A DNA stretch of 64,000 nt from Crossaster papposus (lineage: Eukaryota > Echinodermata > Asteroidea > Velatida > Solasteridae). This document shows positions 12,327-23,790 of this stretch, one piece after another (the first letter of the stretch is position 1; each line of letters opens with the position of its first letter). Under the pieces are notes generated by a model that did not search any database, was not told the origin of the DNA, and saw nothing but the letters and a program-made list of their open reading frames with translations. Both the position numbers and the translations under genes were made by a program. The DNA lies in NCBI GenBank assembly GCA_037893245.1, contig JBAIAA010000519.1:682001-746000 (forward strand), read 5' to 3'.

Positions 12327-13312
12327 GGGCAAACGCTCACAAAAAAATCTGCCAAATTCAATATCTGCCAAATTCTTTGACCGATTTCAACCAAATTTGG
12401 ACAGGATCTTCCTTGACCCAAGTTCTATCTGTATTGATCAGCAGGTGTGGTCAAACGTCACCTAGTGGTCACTAGTGGTCATTTTCTTTAAAAGTACAAA
12501 ATGCTACTTCTTCCACAGTCTTGGTCCAATTATTGTCAAACTTGGCCAGTTACATCTCTGGACCATGCCTCATAAAACTTGTTCACAGAATTTGGCCAGT
12601 GGTCACCAGATGGTCAGTAGGGGTCATTTTCTTCGAAATTAGGAAATGCTGCTTCTTCCAAAGTTTTGATCCAATTCATGTCAAACTTGGTCAGTTATAT
12701 CGCTGGACCAAGCCTCATATAGGGTGTACACCGATAATTTGGCCAATGGTCACCTAATGGTCAGCAGGGGTCATTTTCTTTAAAATTACGAAATGCTTCT
12801 TCTCCAACAGTCTTGGTTTAATTAATTTGGCCAATGGTCACCTAATGGTCAGTAGGGTCAGAATTTCGCCATTGGTCACCTAATGCATGGTCAGTAGGGG
12901 TAATTTTATTTTCAAAATAACGAAATGATTCTCCCACAGCCTTGATCTAATTAACTCGTAAAAGTTGTTCACAGAATTTGACCAGTGGTCACCTAATGGT
13001 CAGTAGGGGTCATTTTTTGTCAAAATAACGAAATGCTTCTCCCACAGCCTTGATCTAATTAATTTGGCCACTGGTCAACTAATGGTCAGTAGAGGTCATT
13101 ATATTGAAGCATATCAAATGTATTTTCTTCTGTATTCTTTAGCCGATTTCAGTCAAACTTGGTTAGATGCTTTTGCAATTTGGGAGTGGTAGTCATCACC
13201 AAGTGGTTAGTGCGAGGCGGTTCACACAAGCCTTACAAAAGACTATTTAGGCTGATATCCGTGCTTCCTGAAGCACATTAGCTCCAGTTTGAATCTGTAT
13301 TTATGTCGTCGC
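9836..13312 (+). repeat. Tandem of ~1.1-1.2 kb TTTC-headed repeat units
   Basis: Three tandem units, each headed by a (TTTC)n tract (about 9933-10007, 11061-11103 and 12282-12325), then GGGCAAACGCT..., then many internal ~100-bp subrepeats built on TGGTCACCTAATGGTCAGTA and AAATTACGAAATGCTTCTTC. Each unit closes with GGCTGATATCCGTGCTTCCT. A leading module, TATATCAGCCGTGCGAAGCA, is itself doubled at 9836 and 9890. The 66-codon frames at 10202 and 11299 are identical only because the units are duplicated, so I do not call genes. The type of element is unknown. Confidence 0.8.
11897..12040 (-). repeat. Inverted internal segment inside the second tandem unit
   Basis: The TTTC-element unit runs left to right, but here the text flips: GCATTTCGTAATTTTGAAGA, then GACCATTAGGTGACCACTGG, which is the reverse complement of subrepeats nearby. 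It adds about 120 bp to this unit relative to the first. Confidence 0.75.
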
Positions 13313-13490
13313 ACGGGCTATCACTAAGTCATTTTGTTGCCATTTAACGGCGGGCCCCTAATTTGGTTACGTGATTAACAAATCCTGCCCCATCACTGTC
13401 TGCTTGGGATCCCTGCCGATACCCGTGCCGAATATGAATGCTGTCAGGCCGCCGGTCCGCGAGGAAATGCAGACATACATACACATACAG
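13313..13490. other. Spacer, no feature
   Basis: No recognisable gene. The frames overlapping this region continue into the inverted-repeat element to the right and are not supported. Confidence 0.4.
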
Positions 13491-13682
13491 TCGTGAACCA
13501 CATAACGATCGAGGCTCAATATTGTGTTTTCCTTTATTCCTACGTTATACCCAATCCCCATTGCTTTGCGCTTGCACCGTCGATCGAGGACCGAATTTTT
13601 CCATTCATACCGCCGACCGAGGGGCTTTTGTTTCCTTTGTTCTCCTTTGTGTCTCGCCCCTCGGTCGTTATGTGGTGCCGGA
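13491..13682. mobile_element. Short element with ~17-bp inverted ends
   Basis: Left end CCACATAACGATCGAGG (about 13498) and right end CCTCGGTCGTTATGTGG (about 13660). Two further GATCGAGG or GACCGAGG motifs lie inside. Four overlapping frames here on both strands are side effects of the inverted structure. It resembles the variable element at 40060-40215 and 56860-57020 in having several internal copies of its terminal motif. Confidence 0.5.
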
Positions 13683-15572
13683 ACACACATACAGATGTAT
13701 GCTAAAATGTTCAACGAATTGCTTTATATTGTTAAAAAGACGTTTGGGAAAAGATAAATAAACAATGTTTGCGATGCAGCCGCGCCGTACATTATGACGA
13801 ATAACATTCAATGCCCTAATCTGAAATTGACGGGGTTTATTAGGATGTTCGGATTTATTCGGTTTGTTCGGATTCGGCTGAAACTTGATACGGGATCTCG
13901 CGATCGGCCATTACTCTATGCTTCGCCTCGTGAAATGAAATTTCTATCTGTCACTTCATAAAATTATTCTTACCATTGCACTCATAAACATTGATTTGTT
14001 GTGTATACTAATCAAGGAGCGGCATTAAAAACGACTGAAACCTGATACGGCATCGCGAGCCATTATACTCTCGTTGGGACAAGGCATTTGATGATTGTAT
14101 ACATGATTTAAATGAGTTTGAGAATTATATGTTCTTTCACGACATCAGGGTACAATAATGTTCTTTTAAATATAGGATGGAAAAAGGTGTTTTAAGAAGA
14201 CGTATTATGAACATTAGAGGGTAGAGCGCCACCACGAGTATATGAACTGTTAAAATATTATATTCGATTCGCCATTAGAGCAAAGCTATGGCGAGTACAA
14301 TGCAGATTTTCTGTATGGATAAACTTTCATTTCGGTTTGGGGAAATGTGTACGAGTAAAGAGGATAACTTAAGGACCGCGGACGAAAAAGCAACAAAACG
14401 TAGTCTAAATGGTCTGAAAATACAGTGTTTTACACACATACAACGTCATAACTCGAAAACTCCTCAAAATATTCGTTAGGTTCCTTCGGGATATGTAACT
14501 TCAGTGTATTCAGCTCAAATAAACGTACACATTGTTGTTTGTTTGGCCTTCAAACAAACCTGTCAAAATTCCATTGAATCTTTCTTTTTTTTACATTTCG
14601 TGTGTGTAGCGGCAAGTTTTATACCCATTTTGAGGGTGGTCGCTTTTTGTTTGCTGCTGTAACTCACGAACTACACGTTCTTTTAAAAAGGTTCTTGCAC
14701 GCCTGGAATACTAATAAAATTTCCGTTGTCGTGATGGTACAATGATTTCAATTGGACATTATAATATAGACCTGTCAAACTAAAGATCCAATCAGAGACG
14801 CTGTCAAAGAGTACACATTGAACCTGCACGCTATAGCATGGCCACGTAAAGTTAACCTTGGTAAAGGTCTTAAAGATCGTTTATCTCTGTTCTCCCACAG
14901 ACAATCCGTTACATGGTGGAATTAAGTAGTGCTCTTAGGTTGACATTTCTCACCAAACAAATTGATATGCGTGTTCGAATAACATGTGGCTACGGCCAGG
15001 CCTAACAAGCTCACGCATGTCAGCCGCAGCCACTTCCCATAGACTCATGCATTATATTGCCGCTGTATTATTAATTTTGTCTACAGCCGAAACTCTTTCA
15101 ATCAGTTTTCTCTGCCCATAATGCACAACTGAAGTCTCCTTAAAGTCTACACTCAAGACGCAATGCAGAACATACGAAAATCGATTCACGGCCGGGATCA
15201 GTGTACACAGGTGCCGGCCGTCAGAGACGCGAGGGGGGGGGGGGGGGGGGGGGGGGAGGGGGGGGGGAGGGGGGGGGGGGGGGGTCGGTTGCTGATACAA
15301 GACGCTCGCAGCTCAGACCCGACAGCTCCAAATGACTGCACAACATACAAAACAAAACAAGATAAATGAATACATGAGGACACTTATTTGATTCACGCCA
15401 CAAGTTATAAATGCTTAGGTACACACTTTTTTAACACAATGACATTGTGAAATAAAATGCACACGACGTTTGTGGCGCTATAAAGCAACCAATCAAAAAA
15501 AGAAACAAAAAAACTAGACATCTTTTTGATGGAACGGGGACAAAGTGCCCCACTTAGCCAATCCGCGTCTCC
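13683..15572. other. Intergenic with poly-G tract
   Basis: No gene recognised. A compound G-rich tract at about 15233-15284 (G runs broken by single A) yields false proline- or glycine-rich frames. Confidence 0.5.
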
Positions 15573-15963
15573 AAGGGATCGTATACGTTTGGTAATTTGA
15601 ACCCACTGTTTGTTTCAATCCTATATAGTTATAGATACATACCATAAAACTAACCTGTAAACATTTCATTTCAAAAGGCGGTAGCGATTTTGAGATATTG
15701 CCGAAAATCTGGAGCGGTTATGTCCACGCAGGAAGAATAATCTGCATTGGAATACACGATCTGAGAAACGTCACTGCAGTAACGTTTCTCAGATTCAATA
15801 TTTTTGGGATAAAAAGTGATATCCTTTTCCATAACCGCAATACTTCGACGTGAAAAGTTTCTAAAAATGCATTTACTATCCAAAGCTGCTGTACTTCTTA
15901 CCAAGTGAGTTTTTATTGCCATTAATTGTTGGATTAATTACCAAACGTATACGATCCCTTTAA
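15573..15963 (-). mobile_element. MITE family B, reverse copy
   Basis: Carries the family ends (AAGGGATCGTATACGTTTGG and CGTATACGATCCCTTTAA) with internal landmarks in the opposite order to the copies at 8472 and 23395. The 83-codon minus frame inside it is element sequence, not a gene. Confidence 0.85.
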
Positions 15964-16189
15964 ACATGCCTTTTGAAAGAACTTCTAAGTTGCTTCATAG
16001 ACTTTATTCTTGGCGCTTGCTATGAGTATTTTATTTCATGTTCGAGTTTGTCGCCGTGGGTATACTGATAGAACAAAGCCAGAAGGTTCACAAACTAAAC
16101 TTTACGATTGACAAACGTATATAGGTGTTTCAGAGCAAGGATACTTTTCACTTTTTTTTCTGAGAGAATGGCGTGCATACTTTACATTT

Positions 16190-16610
16190 AATAAAAGAAG
16201 AAGAAGAGGTATCTCTATTAATAATTGAGATATCTCTGTTTCGGACGTACAAAGTTAACATTTAATTCCTGTACTAGAGATGTGGTTATTAATATTAATA
16301 ATACTCGAGATACATCTATTTGTAATAGAGATATCTCTATTTCTATTTCTATTTATGTATATTTTTAATATTTATTTATCAAAGCGAACAAGGACATTGG
16401 CAACGCGGACTCGAACCTGCGACCTCCGTGATAACCGACCGGCGCTCTGTACCAACTGAGCTATCTCGCCCTATTTTGAATACATGTAGAGATTATCTCT
16501 AAAGATATATCTATATTTCTAACAGAGATAATGCATCTCTCTACTTCTAATAGAGATGTATCTTTTCTTAAGTAAAGATATCTATTTTAACATAGTCTCT
16601 TTTCAGTAGA
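16190..16610. repeat. AGAGATATCTCT-type degenerate palindrome ladder
   Basis: A series of short self-complementary motifs (GAGATATCTC, TAGAGATATCTCTATT, AGAGATTATCTCT, GAGATAATGCATCTC) spaced irregularly over about 400 bp and split by a tRNA-like SINE at 16384-16474. It is non-coding. Confidence 0.55.
16384..16474 (-). mobile_element. tRNA-derived SINE head
   Basis: On the minus strand the segment begins GGGCGAGATAGCTCAGTTGG (A box) and contains GGTTCGAGTCC (B box), followed by GCGTTGCCAATGTCC. Length and box spacing fit a tRNA. The T stem does not pair correctly (GCAGG against CCGCG), so it is a tRNA-like pol III promoter remnant rather than a working tRNA gene. Related fragments occur at 60988-61030 and 61251-61337. 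Confidence 0.65.
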
Positions 16611-17046
16611 TTTGCAACATGTATGATTAAATTTCAAGGAACTACGCACGCAACACTGAGACAGACCATTTCTTAGGCTGGAGCCTGTCTCGGCCGTCTG
16701 GAGTCAGACTCCCCATTCATTCCCGTTTACTCGTATTCTAATTTCCACGAGGCTGTTGACAACACGTACAGCCTACACGCCGTCCCGATTTTGAAAGCAT
16801 TCACCAAAAACTGGAAAGGTAATATCGCCCTCCTTGCTGGATCAAATAACCATACGTGGCGGCAAATCCTGGTGGCAGGAATTCACTCGGAGAAGGGGTT
16901 TTTGTTATGATAAATACAAAGCCGAACGGGTTTGAGAGCTCCCCAAAACAAGAAAGGGCGGGAAATTATAACGCTGGACAAAACAAACATGACTTTTGTT
17001 GTGAACATAATTGTCTCTACATAAAAAACAAGCTGGTTTCTATTTG
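16611..17046. other. Intergenic, no gene recognised
   Basis: The short frame at 16856-17050 has no recognisable domain and runs into a MITE. Confidence 0.4.
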
Positions 17047-17397
17047 TTAAAGGTAGGATACACCATTTGCAGATATCGACAATTTTTACTACCGAATTAT
17101 TAGAAAATATCTTACTTATTTGAAAGTAAATAATGATTGTAAGCATCTAGCAAAATGATTGGGATAGATATCCTGTAATTGTTTTTTTTTTTTAACAATT
17201 CCCAAAACAAGAACAACATAAGAACCATTGCCCGACGCCAGTTCAAAACGAACGCATTTGTTTTTGCTTTTCTCAGCATCCATGATTGTAAAAACTTCGG
17301 ACAGGTCAGTTAAACGACATTTACTATAATTATATAACCCCCAAATCCACCCATTCATGATAATTTGAGCAATTACCAATGGTGTATCCTACCTTTA
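17047..17397 (-). mobile_element. MITE family A, full-length reverse copy
   Basis: Best-preserved copy, bounded by TTAAAGGTAGGATACACCAT on the left and GGTGTATCCTACCTTTA on the right. Internal order is reversed relative to 1246-1615. Minus-strand frames of 87 codons here are element sequence. Confidence 0.9.
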
Positions 17398-18375
17398 CAT
17401 ACTTTATCGAAACACCGCGGTCATTTTGAGTTTGTTTTTAACAAGCCTTAGCTAATAGTACGTGCGGTTGTAATAAATGCATTCATTTCTGTCAGCTTTT
17501 TTGCATGACCCGTATTTTTACAACTCATAATCCAAGCATGCAAGTCACGTTTCTGGAATTACTTGGCAGTGGTTTGTTTGGGGGTTAAATATTAATACTT
17601 AAAAAAACACACGTAAAGTGGCGTTGCTGTATTGTCTCGAGTCTTGTAGGTTTCAACGCTTGCAACTAAATGAAAACCGACATTTTTTTTGCAGAGTTAT
17701 CAAATGTGGTGAAATTAGGTTTCGTTCCCCAACAAAAGTTTAAAAGAATCGCACTCCAATCTCCAGCATTATCACAAATGTTAGTCTTTCACAAAACAAT
17801 GCTGAAGATCAGTGTTAAATAAAGTGCGTCAGAATTTATACTGACCAAACAAAATGGCCGTTTGCACATTTAGATTCTAAGTTTTAAAAATTGTATTCTA
17901 AAGAAGGCAACAGTACTATTTTATGTTGACATTCGACGTGTGTTTCTCTTCCCAAACCTGCCAACGGTTGATATAAGCAGTTGTCAGGCATTAATACAAG
18001 AGTCATCATGTGCGAGCACGACCTGGCTTCTCCTAATAATGCAAATGGCGGAATGCAATCGCGCGTACTGCACCTTTCCCCCTCATTCGTTATACTTACG
18101 ATGTGACATGGCGGTGAAATATCGTTAAAAAATAGATATGAAGCACGCCGTTGGTGTATTATTAAAAGATGCCATGATTTCTGACTTGAAGCGATGCTAT
18201 CACTTGCGGGTGAACTGCTCCGACAGAGCCGTTAGGTATACACGTACGTGATCTCCGTATACGATTCTCGCCATGAATACTATCATTATGCAACCTACAT
18301 AATTAATATGCGTTCTCAGAAGCCATTATCATGCAACTATTATGCGCTATGGTATACCATGCTTGTTCCGTCTGT
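17398..18375. other. Intergenic, no gene recognised
   Basis: No domain-bearing frame and no repeat in common with neighbours was noticed. Confidence 0.4.
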
Positions 18376-18721
18376 TTAAAGGTAGTATACACCATTGGTA
18401 ATTGCTTGAATTATCATGAATCGGTGGATTTGGGGGTTGTATTTTATAGTACAATCATGGATGCTGAAAAAAAAGCAAGAAAAAAGGCGTTCGTTTTCAA
18501 CCATCGTTGGGCAGAGGTTCTATGTTGTTTTTGGGGTTTTTTTTCGCGATCGCCGTCCGGCATTTGTGATTTGTTTTAATATAAAATTCAATTGTTCGGA
18601 ACTATCTAGCGCAATAATTTTGCTGGTTGCCTACAATCATTATTTACTTTCAAATAAGTAAGATATTTCCTAATAAGTCTGTAGTAATAATTGTCGATAT
18701 CTGCAAATGGTGTATCCTACC
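18376..18721 (+). mobile_element. MITE family A, right end clipped
   Basis: Starts TTAAAGGTAGTATACACCAT and keeps all family landmarks to GGTGTATCCTACC, where it joins unrelated sequence without the final TTTAA. Confidence 0.85.
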
Positions 18722-18764
18722 CGATGGGACTATTGAGCGATTTTGCAAGTTACCAGACGGCTGT

Positions 18765-20734
18765 TTTGAACCGTTTAGTTATTTAAATCTTGTATAGAGC
18801 ATTCAGTGTTTGTGGGTATAAGCATAGGCCCGTACACTTTTATGTGGACCTAGTAGTTATGGAGACCTATAGTTATGGGGACCTAGTCGTTATGGGGACC
18901 TAGTAGTAGTTATGGGGACCTATAGTTATGGGGACAGTTTCTTTTGTTAAAACAACAGGCTGCCCGAGTTTGGAGACATGTTCCTGTCCGTTTTGGGTCT
19001 CCAGTAAAGGGGTATATAGAGGTAGTTTTGGGAAGGACAGAAATCAGAGAGGAATCCACAAAAGGCTAACGGTGAATATTTTAGATCAAAATCATTTGTG
19101 ACCTGTTCGAACGAAACCCCAGACAAAGTCGCACAATGTGTTTTATTACATTGTTTTTCTTGCTTTTCTCAGCATCCATGATTGTAAAACTTCGGACAGG
19201 TCAGTTAAGCGATATTTACTATAAAATACAAACCCAAAATCCACCCATTTGTGATAATTCAAGCATTTACCAATGGTGTATTTTACCTAAACCCAACCCC
19301 GCAATTGGTGAATATTTTCATTAAAATGTATACGGGGGTAAGACTTGTATACCGTATAAGAAAAATTGCATAAATCCATTTTTTGGGTAAAATTTACTTT
19401 CTCTTAAATCTCTAGACTTATCAAAGTCGTGTTAGTTGTACACATCCTGGTTGCCTACAAAGTACAATCATTATTTACTTTCAAATAAGTAAGATAAGTA
19501 AGTAAGTAAGTCTGTAGTAATAATTGTCGATATCTATTGGGCGATTTTGTTACCAGACGGCTGTAATGAATGTTTATACCCAGCACGATATGTGGCAGAG
19601 GGGTACCCCCCTCTTATCCCTATACCTTATACACACTCAACACTATTGTTACCTAACACACCCCCCTTTAAATAACTAAACGGTTCCCCCATAGCTGACA
19701 ATAGCCTATACCCAGCACGATATGTGGCAGAGAAACCCCCCCCCCCCCCCTCTTTTGTGTTGACCATTGTGTTCCCGGAATCTCAGGAATTCTTTTTAGG
19801 TTTCAAGGGGGATGGGTTAGGTAACAATAAGGTATAGGGATAAGAGGGGGGTACCCCTCTGCCACATATCGTGCTGGGTATAGGCTATTGTCAGCTATGG
19901 GGGAACCGTTTAGTTATTTAAATCTTGTATAGAGCATTCAGTGTTTGTGGGTATATGCATACACCCTTACACCTTGTAGTTATGGGGATCTAGTAGTTAT
20001 GGGGATCTAGTAGTTATGGGGACCTAGTAGTTATGGGGACCTAGTAGTTATGGGGACCTAGTAGTTATGGGGACCTAGTAGTTATGGGGACCTAGTAGTT
20101 ATGGGGACCTAGTAGTTATGGGGACCTATAGTTATGGGGACCTAGTAGTTACGGGGACCTAGTAGTTACGGGGACCTAGTAGTTACGGGGACCTAGTAGT
20201 TATGGGGACCTATAGTTATGGGGACAGTTTGATTTGTTAAAACAAAAGGCTGACCGAGTTTGGAGACATGTTCCTGTCTGTTTTGGGTCTCCAGTAAAGG
20301 GGTATAAAGAGGTATAGTTTTGGGAAGGACAGAAATCAGAAAGGAATACACAATAGGCTAACGGTGAATATTTTAGGTCGAAAACATTTGTGACCTGTTC
20401 GAACGAAACCCCGTACAAAGTCGCACAATGTGTTTCATTACAATGTTTTTCTTGCTTTTCTCAGCATCCATGATTGTAAAACTTCGGACAGGTCAGTTAA
20501 GAGATATTTACTATAAAATACAAACCCAAAATCCACCCATTTGTGATAATTTACCAATGGTGTATTTTACCTATACCCGACCCCGCAATTGGTGAATATT
20601 TTCATTAAAATGTATACGGGGGTAAGACTTGTATACCGTATAAGAAAAATTGCATAAATCCATTTTTTTTGTAAAATTTACTTTCTCTTAAATCTCTAGA
20701 TTTATCAAAGTCGTGTTAGTTGTACACATCCTTA
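18765..20734 (+). repeat. Pair of direct ~0.7-0.8 kb repeats with 17-bp tandem arrays
   Basis: The block starting GAACCGTTTAGTTATTTAAA occurs at 18765-19452 and 19905-20734. Each copy has a 17-bp tandem (TTATGGGGACCTAGTAG), about 5 units in the left copy and about 14 in the right, then a fragment of MITE family A (about 19142-19288 and 20443-20572), and ends GTCGTGTTAGTTGTACACAT. The ~450 bp between them holds the poly-G/C inverted-repeat element. Confidence 0.8.
19574..19918. mobile_element. Inverted-repeat element with poly-C centre
   Basis: Arms of about 60 bp (19674-19733 and 19857-19918, containing AACGGTTCCCCCATAGCTGA, TATACCCAGCACGATATGTG and their complements) flank about 120 bp with a C run. 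It shares modules with 4159-4626. The right arm overlaps the start of the second direct repeat, so the duplication and the inversion are interlinked. Confidence 0.7.
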
Positions 20735-21282
20735 ATTCCTCAGAAAAAGATAGTTTTTTATTTTAACACCGGCTTACATGCAACCAGTGAGGTTATATAA
20801 AGAAATCGCATTTCAGTGACGACACAACCTCAACAAAGAAAATCCGATTATTTTTTAAAGGCCACATTGGAATTCAACATTACGTCGAGTAAAATGCAAT
20901 GTATAATAAAATAAAAAATTATTTAACAAGCTGAAAATTTGATCTCTGGGGAAAAACACTGCATCCTTGAATTCCAAATGAAGCAAAGATAATTATATTG
21001 TACCCACCTGATGCCGCAGATAAAGAATATTTGTGAAAAGTAAAAGGATGTTTACTTCGAAGAAGAAGTATTGGACCTATAGTATATAAGGAGAAGCAAA
21101 TGCTTCAATTCGTTTGAATACAGTTTTACTGTTATACTTTTTTGCATTATTTAACTAACTGAAATAGTAAAGGCTTCATATAATTGCAATCGATTGCACA
21201 GACTAATGGTTTTAAAGTCTCTATTTTGCATACTATTATTTGCTATTAGTTAGCCCCGACCTGACCTTGGGGGGATGGGGGA
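20735..21282. other. Intergenic, no gene recognised
   Basis: AT-rich, no supported frame. Confidence 0.45.
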
Positions 21283-21570
21283 GGGGGGGGGGGGGGTTCC
21301 CTCCATCTCATATCTTGCTTCATATGGGCCACTTAAGTTGGTACTGTGTCCGTGCTTTTAGGAGGTTGCACCCTGAATAATTTATTTTTAAATTAAATTT
21401 GAAACAAAATTGGAATTTGGAATTGGAAGCGTCTCGCTCCTAATTCGAGTAGGGAGGGGGGGGGGGTATGGGGGGGGGGGGGGGGGGGGGGGGGGGTGGG
21501 GGGGGGGGGGGGGGGGGGGGGGGGGTATGGGGGGGGGGGGGGGGTGGGGGGGGGTGGGGGGGGGCGGCTA
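21283..21570. repeat. Complex poly-G region
   Basis: G runs at about 21283-21297 and across 21453-21567, broken by single A, T or TAT. They give false proline-rich minus-strand frames. Potentially G-quadruplex forming; exact sequence and length are doubtful. Confidence 0.85.
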
Positions 21571-21645
21571 GTATAGTATGCGCGAGCTTTTTCGACTGCA
21601 TGCTCAACGCGCGTTTTATTGTATACATTATACAACATGCGTTTT

Positions 21646-21884
21646 AGACCATGCGCCCTCTGTTTACATCTATATTCAAATGGGAATATGCAATATGCGC
21701 ACACATCGTGTTTTGAATAACAAATTTGGTTGAGGAGTGACGCCACAGGTCAGACCATCTTTGAATTATGTGACCTCTGATGTCGCCTCTTAACCAAATT
21801 TATGTAAAACACGATGCGTTGCACATATTGACGGGCACATTTGAATATAGATGTAAACACGTGACGTCAGAGGGCACATGGTCC
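21646..21884. mobile_element. Palindromic MITE family F, second copy
   Basis: Same inverted arms as 4626-4867 (TCTGTTTACATCTATATTCA and its complement, GTTAAGAG-type centre), followed at once by a ~24-bp C run. Ends read ACCATGCGCCCTCTG and CAGAGGGCACATGGTCC. Confidence 0.7.
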
Positions 21885-22149
21885 ATATGCCCCCCCCCCC
21901 CCCCCCCCCCCCCACCAATTAGGAGCGGGACAATCCTCATTCCAAATTCGAATTTATTTAATTAATTACTCGCCGTTGGCCGATTCTTTGGTAGGATGTC
22001 TCATTCGACAGCTCATAAAAAATACAATGCTATAGAAAAAAATCAATTAAATTTAAAACTCGATTTTTTTCAGGGTGCAACCTTTTAAAAGCACGAACAC
22101 ATCAACTTTAATGTGAATACAGGTGTTATTTGTGATTTTGTACTGTCAA

Positions 22150-22345
22150 AGAGTTGTTGACATCGACAATCTATCTCGTAAATCAGAATTAGTATTAATG
22201 TTTAGAATTCCTGTAATATCCTTGTATTTATAATATGTACTGTTATTTTATTTGATGATGTATATGCAGGGCCCCAATGAAAACCAGTTTTAAACTGTTT
22301 GGGCACACCCTGGGTAAAGAAATGGAATAAATAAATAAAATCTCT
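22150..22345 (+). mobile_element. LINE 3' end, 5'-truncated
   Basis: Ends GGGCACACCCTGGGTAAAGA, then AATGGAATAAATAAATAAA, the typical terminal segment plus short-repeat tail of CR1-like non-LTR elements as I recall them. Upstream ~150 bp is non-coding 3' UTR-like sequence. No reverse transcriptase is present. Confidence 0.5.
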
Positions 22346-22507
22346 GCATTTAACCCATTATAGAATTGAAAACAAGTCACGAAACATCAATTGAGGTGTT
22401 TGGTTTTCATTCGGCGCCCCCATATCTACTACTACCAGCACGGCGCATGCATTGCACGTTATCGTCATATTGAATGTTATCCTTATTATTCAGTTTGTTC
22501 TCATACA

Positions 22508-22943
22508 CTTAAAGGTGTGGACAGTATTTGCTTTTGTTGTAACTTTCGGATTTAGTTATAGCAAAACATGTTACACTGACTTGTTTCACGTTTTTGGTTC
22601 GTAGATGCTGGAAAAGTCATGTATTTTTTAGTCTGGTTCCCAGACCCCATTTTTATGAAACAGATACGTTAGGGAATTGTAAGGTTAGGGGGTCAGTCTA
22701 GCTGCCTTGTACCCTTCACAAGGTCAATTGCAAAGAACATGTGGAATAATTTGAACAATTAGTCGGCCGATCAACGCTGGAAATTGATACAAAATACCAC
22801 TTTACCCAAAATGCTAGCACACCAGGAGTTACGAGTTTATAGGATGCTTTAGACTGTCATTCCCCAACAGTCCAGTTTAGTATTTGGTGATAATTTGATA
22901 ATTTAGTTTTTGGATATTTGCAAACGTTGTATTACCTTTAAGC
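22508..22943 (+). mobile_element. MITE family C (TTAAAGGTG ends)
   Basis: Starts TTAAAGGTGTGGACAGTATT and ends GCAAACGTTGTATTACCTTTAA-like text. It has TAGTCTGGTTCC and GACTGTCATTC inside, both of which recur in decayed form near 3456-3765 and 36027-36250. It is non-coding and shows the same TTAA termini as families A and B. Confidence 0.55.
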
Positions 22944-23394
22944 ACAATACGTACTAAAAATGGAACATTAACTCATTTCTTCCAAGTCACGGTTCACTAC
23001 AATACAAACGCGTTCGTCCGGTTGCGAGGTTCGCTAAAAGCAGACAGATTGGAATACCAAGTGCCTCTTTCAACGAGCCGTACTTTCTATCTAATACGTG
23101 CCTAGCCAGACACGAACAAAACGTCAAATGGACAAGGCCGTTTTCCCTTGATGAAAATGACACAGAGCTATGAGAATAGACTCGTGTGTGTACATGTACT
23201 TGGAAACGTAATAAATAATCAAATAACATCTAATTAGCTGAAACCTTTGACGACTATACTACGAGTTCGTAGGAAAGAATTACCCTTTAACCTTACATAT
23301 TCACAGGTATATAGGCAACATGCGACACTAGGTGTCATCGGAATTGTGTGCATGTATATACATGGTATGTATTTCTATAAACCAATCACTTAAA
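22944..23394. other. Intergenic, no gene recognised
   Basis: An 80-codon minus frame at 22987-23229 has no recognisable domain and is not supported. Confidence 0.4.
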
Positions 23395-23790
23395 TTAAAG
23401 GGATCGTATACGTTTGGTAATTACTCCAAATATTAATGGCGATAAAAACTTACTTGGTAAGAAGTACAGCAGCTTTAAATAGTATAATGCATATTTAGAA
23501 ACTGTTCACTTCGAAGTACTGCGGTTATGGGAAAAGATATCACTTTTTATCCCCAAAAATTTGAATCTGAGAAGCGTTACTGTGAGTGACGTTTCTCAGA
23601 CTGTGTATTCCAATGCAGATTATTCTTCCGGCGTGGACATAACCGCTCCAGATATTCGGCAATATCTCAAAATCGCTACCACCTTTTGAAATGAAATCTT
23701 TACAGGTTAGTTTTATGGTATATATCTATAACTAAATAGGATTGAAACAAACAATGGGTTCCAATTACCAAACGTGCACGATCCCTTTAA
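23395..23790 (+). mobile_element. MITE family B, full-length copy
   Basis: Best copy of the family: TTAAAGGGATCGTATACGTT at the left, CGTGCACGATCCCTTTAA at the right, about 396 bp, non-coding, TTAA at each end. Confidence 0.9.

Noticed and set aside
13367-13761. Overlapping 70-115 codon frames on both strands
   Set aside because: Produced by an inverted-repeat element; no family resemblance.
15052-15424. Proline-rich and glycine-rich frames
   Set aside because: Products of a poly-G tract; no flanking coding pattern. The same applies to 4299-4691, 5322-5531 and 21393-21746.
16384-16474. Functional tRNA gene
   Set aside because: A and B boxes are present but the T stem does not pair and the 3' side continues into a shared SINE tail.
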